A stretch of 64,000 nt of DNA from Arthrinium phaeospermum (Eukaryota; Ascomycota; Sordariomycetes; Amphisphaeriales; Apiosporaceae), in the NCBI GenBank assembly GCA_006503535.1, contig QYRS01000007.1:1860001-1924000 (forward strand), read 5' to 3'. This document shows, in pieces, positions 1-12,700 of the stretch. The position numbers were made by a program, and so were the translations under genes. The notes below the pieces were generated by a model. That model did no database searches, was not told where the DNA came from, and worked only from the letters and a program-made list of their open reading frames with translations. Numbering within the stretch: position 1 is the stretch's first letter; each line of letters opens with the position of its first letter.

Positions 1-1035
1 TAATGCGAATATGCCTTGCATAGAAACTTTACCTACTAAGGTAGTTGCATGTCTTGGGACATGGGTTAGGGCTGATCTCCATGTTCGAGGTCTGGTTTCA
101 ATACATTCCATATGCTATAACGGATCCTTGGGGATTGAGGGACAATACTTCAAAGGCACCAGGCTTTGGTGATCTAATATCTTTCTTCCTCGCTGAGTTT
201 ATTTGTAGCGCCACGAATCTTGCACCAGTTCTTGTTTATGCACAGGCGTAACGAATTGAGCTGGTGGTGGGTGGTCTCCGGAGCGGCGTCTTCTTATTTT
301 CGGGCCCTTGATCTTAATTGATGGGACCACAGCAGCCAAGTCGGGTGATAAGACGAAAACAGGATACACCCTGTCAGTGGTGGTCGTGCTCAACCACACA
401 ATCGGTCCATAATTGAGGAGGCGGGATTTGCTGCTGCTACCCCAAAACAAACGAGATGGTCTCGAGGGATGTCCTCTTGGCTCGTGGAGAGAAGGAAATG
501 TTTGTTTGGCCAAGGCCCATCATGAAAACATCTGCTTCCAAAGAGGGCCAAGTCCAAGCTGTCAGAGTATCAAAAGGGACGAAGTGCCCGCCTTTCAATC
601 AATGTCAGACTCTTTCTTTGGTCCCGGCGGCCACTTTCCCCGGATCTGATTAAATTCGAGGGAGCCACTCCCTAGGCCCTTCCTCCCGGCGCCCTGCCGA
701 GCCCCATTCTCTTTATCAATGCGCCGGGCGAGGCGAGCCAACCAGCGCCCACAGCCCTCCCCGAACAGCCCGCCTACCCACTGTTACCACACCAGAAGAA
801 ACAGGCGTTGCCGGGGCCAGTGTCGCGTGTGGTGGTGGTGTTGGCTGCGTTCAGACTGCCCTACTGACGGAGAACGGAACCCGTGGGAACGCCTGGTACC
901 TGCCAAACCCTCGCTGCAACTGTGATTCCCACGTAGCATTGCTTGAATGATCGAAAGAGGAAGTGGGAGGAGGTAGCGAGATACGCACCAGCCGCTAATG
1001 AGGCCGGTTGATCTACCCGCTCTCTCTTCCTCCAA
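1..1035. other. Leading spacer and 5' region of the MFS gene
   Basis: I see no coding region here. The short open frames show no recognisable protein and switch frame freely. The last 300 bases before 1036 are probably promoter and 5' UTR of the downstream transporter. A gene ending just left of the window cannot be excluded. Confidence 0.5.
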
Positions 1036-3152
1036 ATGTCGCCGCGCAACAGCAGCACCAGCCGCTACCACAATCCCTCTTCTTCCTCTTCCTCCTTCGC
1101 GCACCGGCATGAACAGCCCCTTCGAAACGTCGACGGCGTGCAAGTGAACGAGGCCAACGTCCACCCCTACTCTGGTGACAACAACGACGACGACAGAGCG
1201 AACCAGATCTATGCGCTGGGCGCCATGGGGAACAGCAGCAAGAACCACGGCGACTTATCTCCGACGTCGACAATAACCCACCAGCGCACCAACACCAACA
1301 CCAACGGCGACAGGAAGAATGGCTTTGCCGCGCAAGAAGCCAACCATGCTTTCTATGTCGACAGCGGCGACGCTGATGCCATGGTGGCGACGACAAATGA
1401 TCTGGACGACGGCGAAGAGGGTAGCATCCGCGCGGGCGCGGTCTATCGTACTTACAAGAGGAGGTGGTTCGGGTTGGTGCAATTGACTCTGCTGAACATC
1501 ATTGTGAGCTGGGATGTAAGTATAACCCTCTCTCGCACTGTCGCTTTCTTGCCCTCTTTCTCTCCTTTCCTGTCGAACCTCGCCCTGGGTTTGGGGTCCT
1601 TCGCAAACAAGTAGATGCGCTTCAAAGAAGCGCATCTGGGTAGGAGCCACGGACTGTCCGTTTTATATGCTTGGGGCCGTGCTGCAGCAAGGGAGGGCCG
1701 TTGTATGCGGGCCATGACCATGGTTGGCTGCAACGTGAGGGCCACATACCCAACATCTCTGCAGTTTGCACCCTATCCATTTGCAAAGAGCAAACTGTTC
1801 GGTGGTTGTACCAACAAGCCTACCTACATGTATTTGTAACAATCATACACCTCCGCTCAGGCGACTGAGTGAAACTGACGCATCGAGATGAGCGGCAACT
1901 AACGTTGTATCTTCGTCTATAGTGGATCACCTTTTCGCCCGTGTCACAGTTCGCGGCGACGTACTACAATGTCAGCGAGTCGGCCATCAACTGGCTATCC
2001 ACAGGCTTCCTATTCGTTTTCGTTGCCACCAGTCCCATCGCCATCTATGTGCTTCACAAGGGCCCCAAGTTGTCCATCGTGACGGCTTCCGCTTTGGTGT
2101 TGGTCGGTAACTGGATCCGCTATGCCGGCTCGTATTCCAGCGATGGCGGCAACTTTGGCGTCGTCATGTTCGGTCAGGTTCTCTGTGGTGCTGCTCAGAC
2201 TTTTGTCCTGAGCGCACCCACTACCTACTCCGACCTCTGGTTTACCACCCGGGGCCGCGTAGGGGCCACGGCCATCATGAGCCTGGCCAACCCCTTTGGC
2301 GCAGCTCTGGGTCAGCTGATCACACCATTCATCGTCACGGGCTCTCGCGACATGTCGAATGCGGTGCTGGTTGTCTCGATCATTGCAACTGTGATTTCGA
2401 TTCCCTCCCTCTTCACGCCCGCCGCGCCCCCTACGCCTGTAGCCCCGTCCGGCAGCTCGCCCAAGGAGCCGCTGGTGGCATCAGTCTGTCGCGTCGTCCG
2501 CATTCCCGAAATCTGGATGATTCTTATCCCTTATGGCGTTTACGTCGGCTTCTTCAACAGCATTTCGACCATTCTGAACCAGACCATGATGCCGTACGGC
2601 TACACCAGCGATGAAGCCGGCATTGCAGGCGCCGTCCTCATCGTCGTCGGCCTCGTCTCTTCGGCGATTTCCTCGCCCATCCTCGACCGCACCAAAGCGT
2701 TCCTGCTGTCGGTGAAGACTCTTGTTCCCGTTATCGCCCTCATGTACCTGATCTTCATCTGGATGCCGGGCACCCACAGCACCGGCGGCCTCGCCGGCCC
2801 TTACGTGGTTCTCGCCATTCTGGGGGCGTCGTCCTTTTCCCTGGTCCCCGTCGCGCTCGAGTACCTCACCGAGCTCTCCTATCCGTGCTCGCCCGAGGTC
2901 ACCAGCACCGTGGCCTGGGCGTCGGGCCAGCTGCTCGGCGGCATCTTCATCCTCATCTCGGACGCCCTCAAGGCCGGCCCCGACGCGAACCCGCCGCTTC
3001 ACATGCAGAACGGCCTCATCTTCCACGCGGTGCTGGCCTTGGCCGTCGTGCCGCTGGTCCTCTGCCTCGGGCTGTTCGGCCGCGGCGAATTCGTGGAGCT
3101 GAAGCGCTCGGAAAACGATAAGCGCCGCTCGCGTGCTCCTGCTGCCGCGTAA
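1036..3152 (+). CDS. MFS transporter, SLC49/FLVCR-like
   Basis: This is a 12-helix major facilitator of the type that in animals includes FLVCR and DIRC2 (SLC49). The substrate in fungi is unknown to me. Two exons, 1036-1515 and 1923-3152, give 569 residues. The intron has a GTAAGT donor and a TATAG acceptor and joins in phase 0. The first ~135 residues are hydrophilic, rich in Ser, Asn and Asp, and probably cytoplasmic. The membrane part starts at YKRRWFGLVQLTLLNIIVSWD and continues across the splice into WITFSPVSQFAATYY and the family-like stretch INWLSTGFLFVFVATSP. The conserved SAINWLS and GNWIRYAGS segments support the SLC49-like assignment over other MFS families. The protein ends in a short basic tail (KRRSRAPAAA). 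The start is the first ATG of the open exon; an internal Met would shorten only the disordered head. Confidence 0.85.
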
Positions 3153-3673
3153 GGAATCAGGAAGGAGCAGAGGGTGTATCTCGTTTGTTTGGGTTTACGG
3201 TTGTGATGTACGATGTTATGCGGTATTTGTCATAATTCTGCGCATTACTGGTGTTGTATTAAATAGCTCGCGGCCTAGTGTCGCCTCGTTTCCTGTGTCT
3301 TGTACCTTCTTGTGGCAACCAGTATATACCGCCGCTTCTCACATTATCTTCGACGACCCCCGGAGGTTACTGAAATTACAACCTCCAACGAACAAGTCGA
3401 ATTGGTCCGGTCGGCTCACGTGAAATACCAAGAATTAATAGGAGAACCCGACGAATGAAGATGGGGGTGGTACGTCAGATACATAGAATTATCATTATTA
3501 TAAAGTTATATCTGATCGACTTGGGCAAATCCAGCTCAAGAAGCTGCGGACAGACAGACCAGACCAAACCAGCGATCGCCATTGCGATAGACAGAGAACG
3601 GCATGTGGCTGCCCTCCAAAAGCCCAGCGTCTAGACTCGCTCGATGAGGTCGAGCAAAACTTCCGTCCCCTTC
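3153..3673. other. Convergent 3' spacer between MFS and ERG27 genes
   Basis: This is the 3' flanking region of two convergent genes. It holds AT-rich stretches such as ATTATTATAAAG near 3490 that could serve polyadenylation. I see no gene. Confidence 0.5.
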
Positions 3674-5263
3674 TTAGGCCTTGCCGTTCTCCTCGGCGGC
3701 AGATTGGCCGGAACGTCGGCCCATGATATCCTCCCAGCGGGTGCGCAAGGACTCGAGCTCCTTCCAGCATCTCACACCGTCCTCCTCGAACTTCTGCCGC
3801 TTCTCCTCGGTCAGCGGGACCGCGTCCCACTTGCGCCCCTGGAGCTTCCGTAGGACTCCCGTGGCCTCGTCGCGCTGCAGGGCCTCGGCGTCCTCCACCT
3901 CGCCCTCCCAGCCCCAGCCCTCGACCTCGGTCTTCTTGGGGTCCGCGCGCCCGCTGCGGTCCGCGGAGGAGCCCCACTTGACGCGCTGCGCGCGGGTCGC
4001 GTCCAGGGCCGCCTCGTCCTCGAGCGCGAGCCAGACGGTGGCGCAGGCCCCGATGTAGGGGTCGACGCCGTGCCAGGGCGAGCCCAGGAGGCGCGAGAGC
4101 AGCATCGCGTAGTAGTAGAAGAAGAACAGGAAGGCGTTGAGGGGAAAGAGGGGCGTGCAGACTATGCCGGGATGCGACAGGTACAGCCGCGGCTTCTTGG
4201 TGTACTTTCGGGAGGAGGATGAGGAGGATGTCCCGGAAGAGAAGAAAGACGACGAGACGGCTTGGACGCTGGGCAGCTCCGACGTCAGGCACAGGAGGTC
4301 CGTGATTCGCTTGCTGCTCTCGTAGGCTGCCGTGCTGTTGAAGCCCTGGAAGTCGTCGAGATCGAGATGGCGCTCCTCGGCGTCAATGGACGACGTGAAG
4401 ACTACCCTCGCGGCGGGTTCGCTGGGGTCCGTCCGGTTCAGTAGAGGCATCAGCTCGTGGGCCAGGATATAGTGACCAAATGTATTCGCACAAAACACCT
4501 CGGCTAGCCTGGGTTGGCTGACGTCGCCCTCGTCGCCTGACTTGTTTCCCGGGATTTGTTGCGCTGGTAGGGTGTGGCCTGCCTCGGACGACTTGAAAGA
4601 AGGGAAGGTGGTCGACTGCACCAAGCCGACTGTGAAGAACTGCCTTGCGAACTCGAGCCAATTGATGCCGTTCCAGCCTCCGTAGCCCGCGTTGAACAAG
4701 ACGGCGTCGAGCTTGGGGATCTGCAAGTCTCGCCCGCCGGCGACGACGCCGGTGGGATCCCGCACCTGGCCGCCGAGCAGCTTGGCGGCGGCGTCGTAGA
4801 TGGAGGGCAGCTTGCACAGGTCGACCTCGACGGCGAGCAGGTGGACGCGGGCGACGGCCGAATCGGGGTCGTAGTCCGGGCCGGCGCGGGATCGGAGCCT
4901 GGTCGAGGTGCGCGCCGCCTTGGCCAGGTAGGCCCGGAGGCTCTCGATGGTCTCGCGCGACTTCTGGGGCGAGCGCGTGGTCGGGATGAGGACGAGGTGC
5001 GCCGAGAGGGAGCGGGTCGCGAGGAAGTCGTCGATGAGGCGCTGGCAGATGCCTTGCCCGACACCACTGTATAGGTAACCCGTTGGTTAGAGACATGTAT
5101 AGAGACACACAAGACAAGCACACACTTCTTCTTCGTCCGTCCCCTCCCCGTCTTCTAAGTGGCGCTCACGGATGGAAAAAGTATAAATTTACCTGTTGGC
5201 ACCGGTGAGCAGGACGAAGAACTGCTCGTTGCTGGGCACGCCGGCCCACGGAGCGGCTGCCAT
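3674..5263 (-). CDS. erg27: 3-keto-sterol reductase (ERG27 type)
   Basis: This enzyme reduces the 3-keto group left after C4-demethylation of sterols, in the ERG25/26/27 complex of the endoplasmic reticulum. It is a short-chain dehydrogenase. Exon 1 is 5263-5193 and exon 2 is 5066-3674, giving 487 residues. The splice sits inside the cofactor motif and restores TGANSGVGQG at residues 20-29, which fixes the model. Further marks are the NAG segment (AVLFNAGYGG), the Ser of VVFTSSIDAEE, the YxxxK active site in AYESSKRITDLL, and the family sequence LSHPGIVCTPLFPLNAFLFFFYY, probably a membrane-contacting hydrophobic stretch. At 487 residues it is longer than yeast Erg27 (about 347). Part of the extra length is a Ser run near the centre and a charged C-terminal region. 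The frame is intact. The upstream neighbour on the other strand is unrelated. Confidence 0.88.
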
Positions 5264-6660
5264 CTCGACAACCGTCGTTTATTGCTACGAGACACACCAA
5301 GTACAACCTCGACAACAGTACACGCCAGCCACGTCTTTCCGATGGTCACTTCGGATTAAACCCTACGGCGGTGTTGAATCGACCCCTGGATCCAATCGTG
5401 AGCCAGTACGTACGAGGAAATGAATTAAAGTGAACAGTCAAGTCAGTCGGCAGTAGTGTGGAGTGTCCCGTCGTGCCACCTGCAGCTTCCGTGGCCGTCT
5501 CATGATCCCCTTAGGGGCGTTGCGGACGGCTTCTTCCACGCCCGTGCCAGCCCGTGTGTCGCACTGGAGAGACCGTCGAATTGGGGCGGTGAAATGTGGC
5601 AGGACGCGCTAGGCCGTAGCGCTTTCCCTGGTGCATTTGCCGGCATGTACATATCTCCTGAGCTTGCGATCATGAGATGTCGCCGGCGTCGATGTCGTCA
5701 GTGCTTTGAAATGGGCTGATTCTCACATTGCAAGAAGCAGCAGCCCGAGGCCCGAGGCCTGGGAGAAGGAAGGTTTCTGGGAGCACATTCCGTTTGCCCA
5801 TGTCCAACCAACGAAGCCCCTGCGAGAATAAACCGGTCAAATCTCTGATATCGAAAAGCTTAGGAGGTAGGTATTATTCCACCTCCATAACAGAGAAATT
5901 CTACTAGACAGAGAAGTCAAACCAAATTGTGTTTACTTCCCTGTCGTAATGGAATAGGTAATCAAGGCACACTGGTGCTTGCGACTTGGAACCTCGGGGG
6001 AGAACGGAGTACAAGTACACACAGGCATTGATAGCTTCAGCCCGTTAAATTTCGAGGTTCAGGCACGCCCGGGATCATCGCTAAATCAGGAAGCGCGCCT
6101 TCGGAATTCGGAGGCGATCTTCAGGGACGAAGCCGCCCTTGCTTCCCATGCTTCCCTTCAGTGCTTGCTTGTTGTGCCATGATTATTATCATGGCCCTTT
6201 AATATAACGGAACGCATCGCAAGTGCAATTTATGTAAATCACATGCCACCAGTCATCCAACATCCAACAACATATGTAGTCAATCCAGCTCCCTCGCCCT
6301 CCTCCCTCTTCTTCTTCATGCCTGTTGTACCTGAAATCCCGTCCCTTCAAGACTATTCTACATGCTCATAACCTCTCCTCGCCTATCAAAAATAGCCAAC
6401 GTCTTGAGCTTCTATCCCTGCTTCCACCCGACCCCGGGACCAATCAATCATAAATACGCCACTCCACCAACACCTGGCTAGCTCAACCGATCTCTTCCTC
6501 TAACTGCAGCGTCGATCTCCAAGGGCTGATAGATAACGATTACCTACGCTGACACCGTGCTACCACACCATATCCCAACCCTATTCTCCTGCACCCGACA
6601 CTGTCGACAGTCGGGCATTCCTTTCGGCCAACCCTTCAGCTGTCTTCCGTGTCTGATCTG
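5264..6660. other. Divergent spacer: ERG27 promoter and leader of the small membrane protein
   Basis: This 1.4-kb divergent intergenic region contains the ERG27 promoter and the promoter plus probably long 5' UTR of the gene at 6661. The interval 6240-6660 is rich in C and T, as is common near fungal transcription starts. I see no convincing coding sequence, tRNA or repeat. Confidence 0.45.
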
Positions 6661-7077
6661 ATGGACTCCACCATGGGCTCTGGCGTCGAGATCATGACTT
6701 GGTACACCAGTGTCCTCCAGACAGACACAGTTTGGGGTTTGGTGCGCTGGGTCGCCTTCTTCTTTGTAAGCGTACCGATGCCTTTATAGTAATATACGCG
6801 ATACTAACGCTGTCGTCTCCAGAAACTGGTCAGCCTCTCGTTCGCTGTCCCCGTGTTCTGCCTGATTGTTTTCGACTTCTTTCTCTGGCTCTGGCGTATT
6901 ACTCGACCCGTACCTGCACCTACCCCGTTGCAACCTAGCCTCGCGCAGGCAAGCGAGCAGAAGCAAAGCGCGCCTTTCGCTCTATCTACTGGCTCCTCCC
7001 ACGCACAACATACCGGTCACAGCCAACCTCTTGCTGGGATGAAGCGAGCCGGCTTCCCGGCAACATCCGACATATGA
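6661..7077 (+). CDS. Small membrane protein, function unknown
   Basis: I do not recognise this protein. Two exons, 6661-6765 and 6823-7077, join in phase 0 to give 119 residues. The 57-nt intron has a GTAAGC donor, an exact ACTAAC branch site near 6802 and a TCCAG acceptor, which makes the model persuasive despite the short product. Residues ~24-60 form a hydrophobic hairpin or a long single span: WGLVRWVAFFF lies before the splice and KLVSLSFAVPVFCLIVFDFFLW after it. The tail is Pro, Ser and His rich with no further span. There is no cleavable signal peptide before the hydrophobic region, so an internal membrane anchor is likely. The 3' end lies only about 100 bp from the convergent homoserine dehydrogenase stop. 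Confidence 0.6.
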
Positions 7078-7179
7078 TGAGGTTCACAATGCGAGGTTAT
7101 CGGAACGAGATTAGACTACGGATATGCAATTTTACAATATAGCTTTTATGCTGCGGGACTTGGTCGACCGTATGTTCTT

Positions 7180-8340
7180 CTAGATCTGGGACAAAACCTT
7201 GAGCAGGTCGCTCGTAACACCCATGGCTGTTACGTCGCCACCAGCACCGGCTCCCTGAATAATGAGGGGGTTGCTGCCATATCGCTTAGTGTAAAAGCTA
7301 ATGATGTTATCGCTTCCCTTGAGCGCGGCAATGGGGTGCGACCGGTCAAACATCTCCAGTCCAACCTTGACGGACTTTGTAGCAACATCGATACTGCCAA
7401 CAAATCGTACCACTTTGCCCTGGTTCTGAGCTGCCGCCTTGGTTTCCTCCATCTGAGAGTCGAACTCGGGAAGCTTCTGGAGGAATTCGTCACCGCTGGC
7501 CACGGATTCCAGCTCCTTGGGGATCAAGCTCTGGACGGGGAACGAGGTGGGTGATTCGACGGGCAGGCCAGCCAATCGAGCGAGGATGGTCAACTTGCGG
7601 GCCACGTCGAGACCGTTGAGATCATCACGGGGGTCAGGTTCGGTGTATCCAAGCTCCTTGGCCTTCTTGACTTCCTCGGACCATTTGCCACCAGAACCCT
7701 CCAGAGGGGCGAACGAGTTGAACAAGAACGACATGGTACCACTGAAGACACCCTCAATCTTGGTAACCTCATCTCCAGTGTCGACCAGGTCCTTGAGGGT
7801 GGAGATGACGGGCAGGCCTGCACCAACCGAGGACTCGTGATAGACCTTAGCCCCGGAAGTGGTGGCAGCTGTGAAGATGTTTTGCCATAGGGTGTAAGAA
7901 CCAGAGAAGGCCTTCTTGTTCGGGGTAACTATGCTGATACCGCGGCTCAGGAAGTTGGGGTATGAGTCGGCGACATCTTGGGAGCTCGTGTTGTCGACCA
8001 GAACGACCTTGGAGGGAGCAGCTGCAAGGAAATCGACGACCTTGGACAGGTCAAGCGGGGCAGTCGTGGAGGCGGCAAGATCGCCGAGGGCGCTCTCGAA
8101 GGGAACCGAGCTGTAGTCTTGCTTGAATAGCGCCTTCTTGCTTGTAGAAATGTAACACAGGTTCAGCTTGGGGACGGGTCGTCGAGTTGCCAGTGTCTGC
8201 AGCTGAGACAAGAAACACTTGCCAACTCCTCCAGCGCCTGTAAGAAAGCAGAGTTAGGAATCTAGCCTAGCAAGTCACCCCGAGTCTCAAAAAAGATCCG
8301 GCTTACCAATGATGGCAATGTATACTTGGTTCGTCGACAT
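7180..8340 (-). CDS. hom6: Homoserine dehydrogenase
   Basis: This cytosolic enzyme converts aspartate semialdehyde to homoserine, the branch point to threonine, isoleucine and methionine. Exons 8340-8307 and 8237-7180 encode 363 residues, close to yeast Hom6 (359). The intron interrupts the dinucleotide-binding glycine motif, and splicing restores IIGAGGVGK at residues 10-18. Other family marks are SIVTPNKKAFSG, the catalytic region FSGTMSFLFN, and EPDPRDDLNGLDVARKLTILAR with its acidic and Lys residues. The fungal protein is monofunctional: there is no aspartokinase part and no C-terminal ACT domain. The frame is intact. It is divergent from the CCDC174-like gene, with 350 bp between the start codons, so the two may share a promoter. 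I found no exact TGASTCA motif in that interval. Confidence 0.93.
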
Positions 8341-8690
8341 TGTGCGATATACTAGATTCGGCAACAAGTATTGCGGTAGATTGACGTCTCAAGAGTTTGT
8401 TCAATGATAGTGATTCTCACGAAGAACGTGGGGTTAACAAGTACATACCTAATATTTCCTACATCCTGGGCCGATCGCGGGGCAGCACTGAATTTAGGGG
8501 ACGTAGAGAGAAGGCCTGGAGCTTAAAGTCTGGTGGGGCTTTGGTCGCCTGTACCAATCACCTCCAAGCCTGCGAGTACTATCTCAGATTATCGATGACA
8601 TACGCGCCCATCAAATCAACTCGATTATTACATTCTGACAAACGTGATGCTCTAATCGTTTCAGTTGCTTCTCCCTCACTCTTTTCTACG
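8341..8690. promoter_or_regulatory. Shared divergent promoter, HOM6 and CCDC174-like genes
   Basis: These 350 bp separate two divergent start codons, so both promoters and 5' UTRs must lie here unless a UTR intron extends them. A CCAAT sequence occurs near 8555 (ACCAATCACC). The sequence TTGACGTCTC near 8382 resembles a CRE half-site but is not a CPC-1 site. Confidence 0.45.
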
Positions 8691-9781
8691 ATGCCCCAGG
8701 ATCCAAATCTCTACGGCCAACGGCCAGCGAAACGGCAAAAGAAAGAGATTCCTCTTTCGAGTTCACTTGCCTTCACCTCACAGCTTACGTCCCTTCTCTC
8801 AACGCCCTCTTCTGCTGCCCCAACATCATCCTCGTCAGGCCGGTCGCGCTCCTCTAAAAAGAATGACGATCTATTCAACGTGAAAGCGAAACGGAAGCAA
8901 ACGCCGGACTCCGATTCAAAGGAAGCCCCGACGTCTGGCAAAGCCATCAACCTTAAAGATGTCCGTGGTACGGAGGAAGAGAAGCACGACTTTGCGCGGG
9001 CGCGGCGCAAGATGCAAGAGAAGGCCCGTCTATATACAGCCATGAACGGGGAGACTACATCGCCAAAGAGGGCGAGACAGCGCCTTTAGTGGACTTTGAC
9101 GCCAAGTGGGCGCTAAAGAACCCCGAGGACCAGGACGACGGCTATCCAGATGTCGACAGCGAGTCGTCCGACTCTGATAGCCACGATCCAGCCGACGACG
9201 AGATCATCGAATACAAGGACGACTTTGGCCGCACGCGCCGCGGGACCCGCGCCGAATACGAGCGGCAGCAGCGACGGGAGCAACGCCGGGCGCTGGGCGC
9301 CGAAGAGCTCGACCGCATGAGCGCGCGGCCCCGGGCCCCCGAGAACGTCATCTACGGCGACGCGATCCAGAGCCACGCGTTCAACCCGGAGGACGAGACG
9401 TGGGACAAGATGGAAGAGCTGGCGGCCAAGCGCGACCGGGAGCCCACGCCGCCCGACGACACGCACTACGACGGCAACGCCGAGATCCGCAACAAGGGCG
9501 TCGGCTTCTTCCACTTCAGCAAGGACAAGGAGAGCCGCCAGAAGGAGATGGACAGTCTAGCCGCGGAACGCGAGACGACGGAGCGCGTGCGGCGGGAGCG
9601 GGAGGCTGAGAGGGAGAAGCGCAAGAGGGAGATCGAGGAGCGGAGGCGCAGGATTGGCGCGAAGAGGGCGGAGAAGCTGGCGGTGGACTTTCTGGACGGG
9701 CTCGCGGGCGAGATGTCCACCACTACTGCTCCTCCAACAGGGGACGGCGGCACGGCTGGTGCAGAGTCAACGACGGCATAG
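8691..9781 (+). CDS. CCDC174-like nuclear protein, frame broken once
   Basis: This resembles the CCDC174 family (coiled-coil, GRSR-type). The human member is reported to associate with the exon junction complex, so an RNA-related nuclear role is likely. The first part begins MPQDPNLYGQ and carries basic and Ser-rich stretches. The second part has the family signature DDFGRTRRG, then coiled-coil segments rich in Glu, Arg and Lys, and NKGVGFFHFSKDKE. The frame breaks near 9044: one frame ends ...ARLYTAMNGE, while the family-like continuation RGDYIAKEGETAPLVDFDAKW starts in another frame immediately. One added A in ATGAAC would give MKRGDY and a continuous 363-residue protein. It is not an intron, because no spliceable interval exists there. 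I read it as a homopolymer under-call or a very recent mutation. Confidence 0.75.
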
Positions 9782-12700
9782 TGTCGTTGGACTGCTGAAA
9801 TACCCACTGCATTTCGAGTTTAAATATACCCCAGAGCGGCTCGAGTAGATATTGATATCGGGCAAATGCAATAAATGACTACAGTTTACAGTGATATATC
9901 TTTGTAGAGCCAACTAGCGTCGACTATCTCATAACATACCTGACATCAGTTTGGTTGACAACATTTTCACTATCCATTTCCTCAAGCATGGAGCAGAACG
10001 TTGCGTTATCATCATGCATTCGGCGTAACGTGAGTCCAGGTCCTGTCTTACTTGTTTTATCCATATTTGAGATGAAAAGGGTCGAGGTATTACAAAGCCG
10101 GCAGACAGTACCGAATTCCTGGGCGTTTGAAAAGGACGGATGACGGACGATACACTTACCATTACATAGGTAGTTTGCTGTATCGGCAGGTCTATGTACC
10201 TCAAGCCTGTAATTTGTGATCAGCACGTTGCACACTACTTAAACATGTGGTTTTTACTCCGTATTAAGCCATGTATCACACGCTCCTTGGCTCTCGGCTC
10301 ACTCCATTTGTGCTATGAGGCCGTTCGCGAACATTGTAATTCTCACTCTTTAGTTGTGGACTTTTACGTTTCTTAACCGGGAGCTCGGCAGTGTGAGATG
10401 CTCTGGTATCCGCTACTATCATTGGTGTCTTCACCGATCACAGAGAATTGCATACAGCCAAGTCTATAGATTTCCACAACGATCAAGCTTTCTCCGAAAA
10501 GGGATGTACCACATGGCCGGCCGTCGGCTATCGGCTGGGTTGGAAGTTGAGGCTCAAATTTTCTTTGCCCTCGCCAAGTGGAGCTGGGCCGGCTTGCGGA
10601 ATCCAGAGCCCCCCTCGAGCTCTCAGGGATACCTGGTCGAAACGCTGCGCGCGTCCCTGCCATGCTGGCTGCGTCTGTGTGTTTGTGTGCGCGGTATTAT
10701 CGCGATGACGTCGGTTTTCCTTGGAATTGTTAGTTTTGTTTCTCTCGCCGCCCTCTTCCTTGGCGGATGATGCCGAGTCGTGGGACTCTCTCTTCCTATT
10801 CCGATGCAGATTTCTGCAAATGTTGTACCGCCGCCGAGCTCGGACAAGTCGTGGGTAGCGCATCCATCTTCCCACTGCAGGTGGTCTGGTAGCAGCATAG
10901 CTTGCAAGTACAACATAGTAAGTCAACTGCCGATTGCTCGCGAACCTCGATGATTGGTGGAGCTTCTCGATCGAACATGGCTCTTCTTTTTCCACCCTTC
11001 AATTGTAATTCATTCTCAAATGATCCATGTTTCTGTCGTGGAGGGCATGCAATTGCATGCTGCTCCTGCCATCTGCCATCATCCGACCTCCCTCCGGCCG
11101 ATGCTCGAACGGGGCAACGCGATGATAGGTATTTCTTCATAACCTCCTAGGCTCAGACATTGAGTTTCAGCTTCTCCGTCGCTTGACCAGGTCTGGCCAC
11201 ACCATCTTGGACCTTCTTCTTTTATGAGTGTGCATACTACCCTGCGTGGGTTAGTTTAACTTTGTTGCTGCAATGCCCGTTTCGCTCACGCATACGGAGT
11301 ATTCACCCTGCATTCGAGAAGATGCATACTGTACCTAGTCTTCCAGCAACGACCACTCCAAGGATACATCGATTTTATCCGGGCGACCCGCCCATAATGT
11401 CAAGCTAGTAGTACCAATGGATAGCCACAATAAGCCAACGGTTCAACCGTCTTAAGCAGGTAGGCAGCGAGCGAGCAAGTTTCCATTGAGCCATTGAATG
11501 GCTACATTGGTATCGCAACTCTTGTTCTTACCGGAGCAACAACAGGGAATGATCTGGAGAAGATCGCCAAGATCTCGGTTGATCATGAATCAGTCCTTCC
11601 AGAGAGAAACGGACGGCGCCTTGCAATGCTCCCACCTACCTAACCTAGCAACTACTGTACCAGCCCTCGGCTTGTCCACAGGACAGGTACTTGCTTTCAC
11701 CGGTCTTTTTGCTATCAGTACGGTATCGTGACAACGAATTAGCGGACCGGGCGAGTATCGGCAGTACTTGGGAGGCTGATGAGGTAAATCTCCACCTGCC
11801 GTAGGCTAAAAAGAGGAATCGTCGATGATAGCTTGCCTCTATTAAGACAAACTACCACCTTAGATGGGCTGTGAAGGAGGGGAGATAATCATTATGCTGT
11901 ATCATCGGTCAAGGCAAATTAATCAATACCTACGCAATGCTCACGGTCTGCAATGAACTCATCCATGACTGATGTGGTGAGACGGGAACCGCTCTGGAAT
12001 ATTCCGTCTCAATATGGATCGGGATTTCTCGTTCTGGTTCGAAGCTGAAGATGTGTGACAGCAGCTGCCCCTGACTGACCAGGATCTCTTTCACCCTTCT
12101 TTTCGCTGAAGTCTCTGCGGCCGGTGATGGCTTGGTGGTGCCGACTTCCAGATTGCTTCGAGGCGATATTTATTTACATTCCCTCGCTCTTGTCAGATTG
12201 GGCGCTGCTGCAGATGCAGTGCGCGACGGTCTAGCTGTAGTGGGCTTGGTGTCGAGTTCGAAGGTGCGGAAAGGGCTGCCAAGGCCCTGACTATGCTCTG
12301 CCGCTCCAGCCGAAAGGCGTCTGGCGGAAAGGGTTATTCCCGTTACTTGCAAACAGTGGTGGTAAGAGCAGCACGCGCGAAGGAAAACAGAAACAGAAAC
12401 AGACAGGACCACTAGCCCCAGGGGACAGAGGGAAACAATCTATCTATAGCGGTTTATATATTCTTTCCTCCTGATTACTCTGCGATCCCCGCAAATAGAC
12501 CTGGTAACAAATCCTCCAGGGGCGGTCGTGTAGCCAATCACCAATCCAACGGACCCTGCAAGAAGTACCGAACACGCCAAAGAGAACATACCATAGGTAA
12601 TAAGTCTTACTTGATCTAGGGCGTGCACGCTGGATTATTCGCTCGCCTCGTGTGTGATATGCCCCCCAACGTTAGTATACCTTAGACACTTACTGTAAGT

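Noticed and set aside
9010..9060. Intron explanation for the CCDC174 frame change
   Set aside because: The only GT...AG interval (GTCTATATACAG) is 12 nt and would not change the frame.
9924..10235. Frame on minus with several Cys (CNGKC, CRLC) suggesting a zinc-binding peptide
   Set aside because: The spacing fits no known zinc motif, the composition is that of the surrounding spacer, and an overlapping second frame is equally open.
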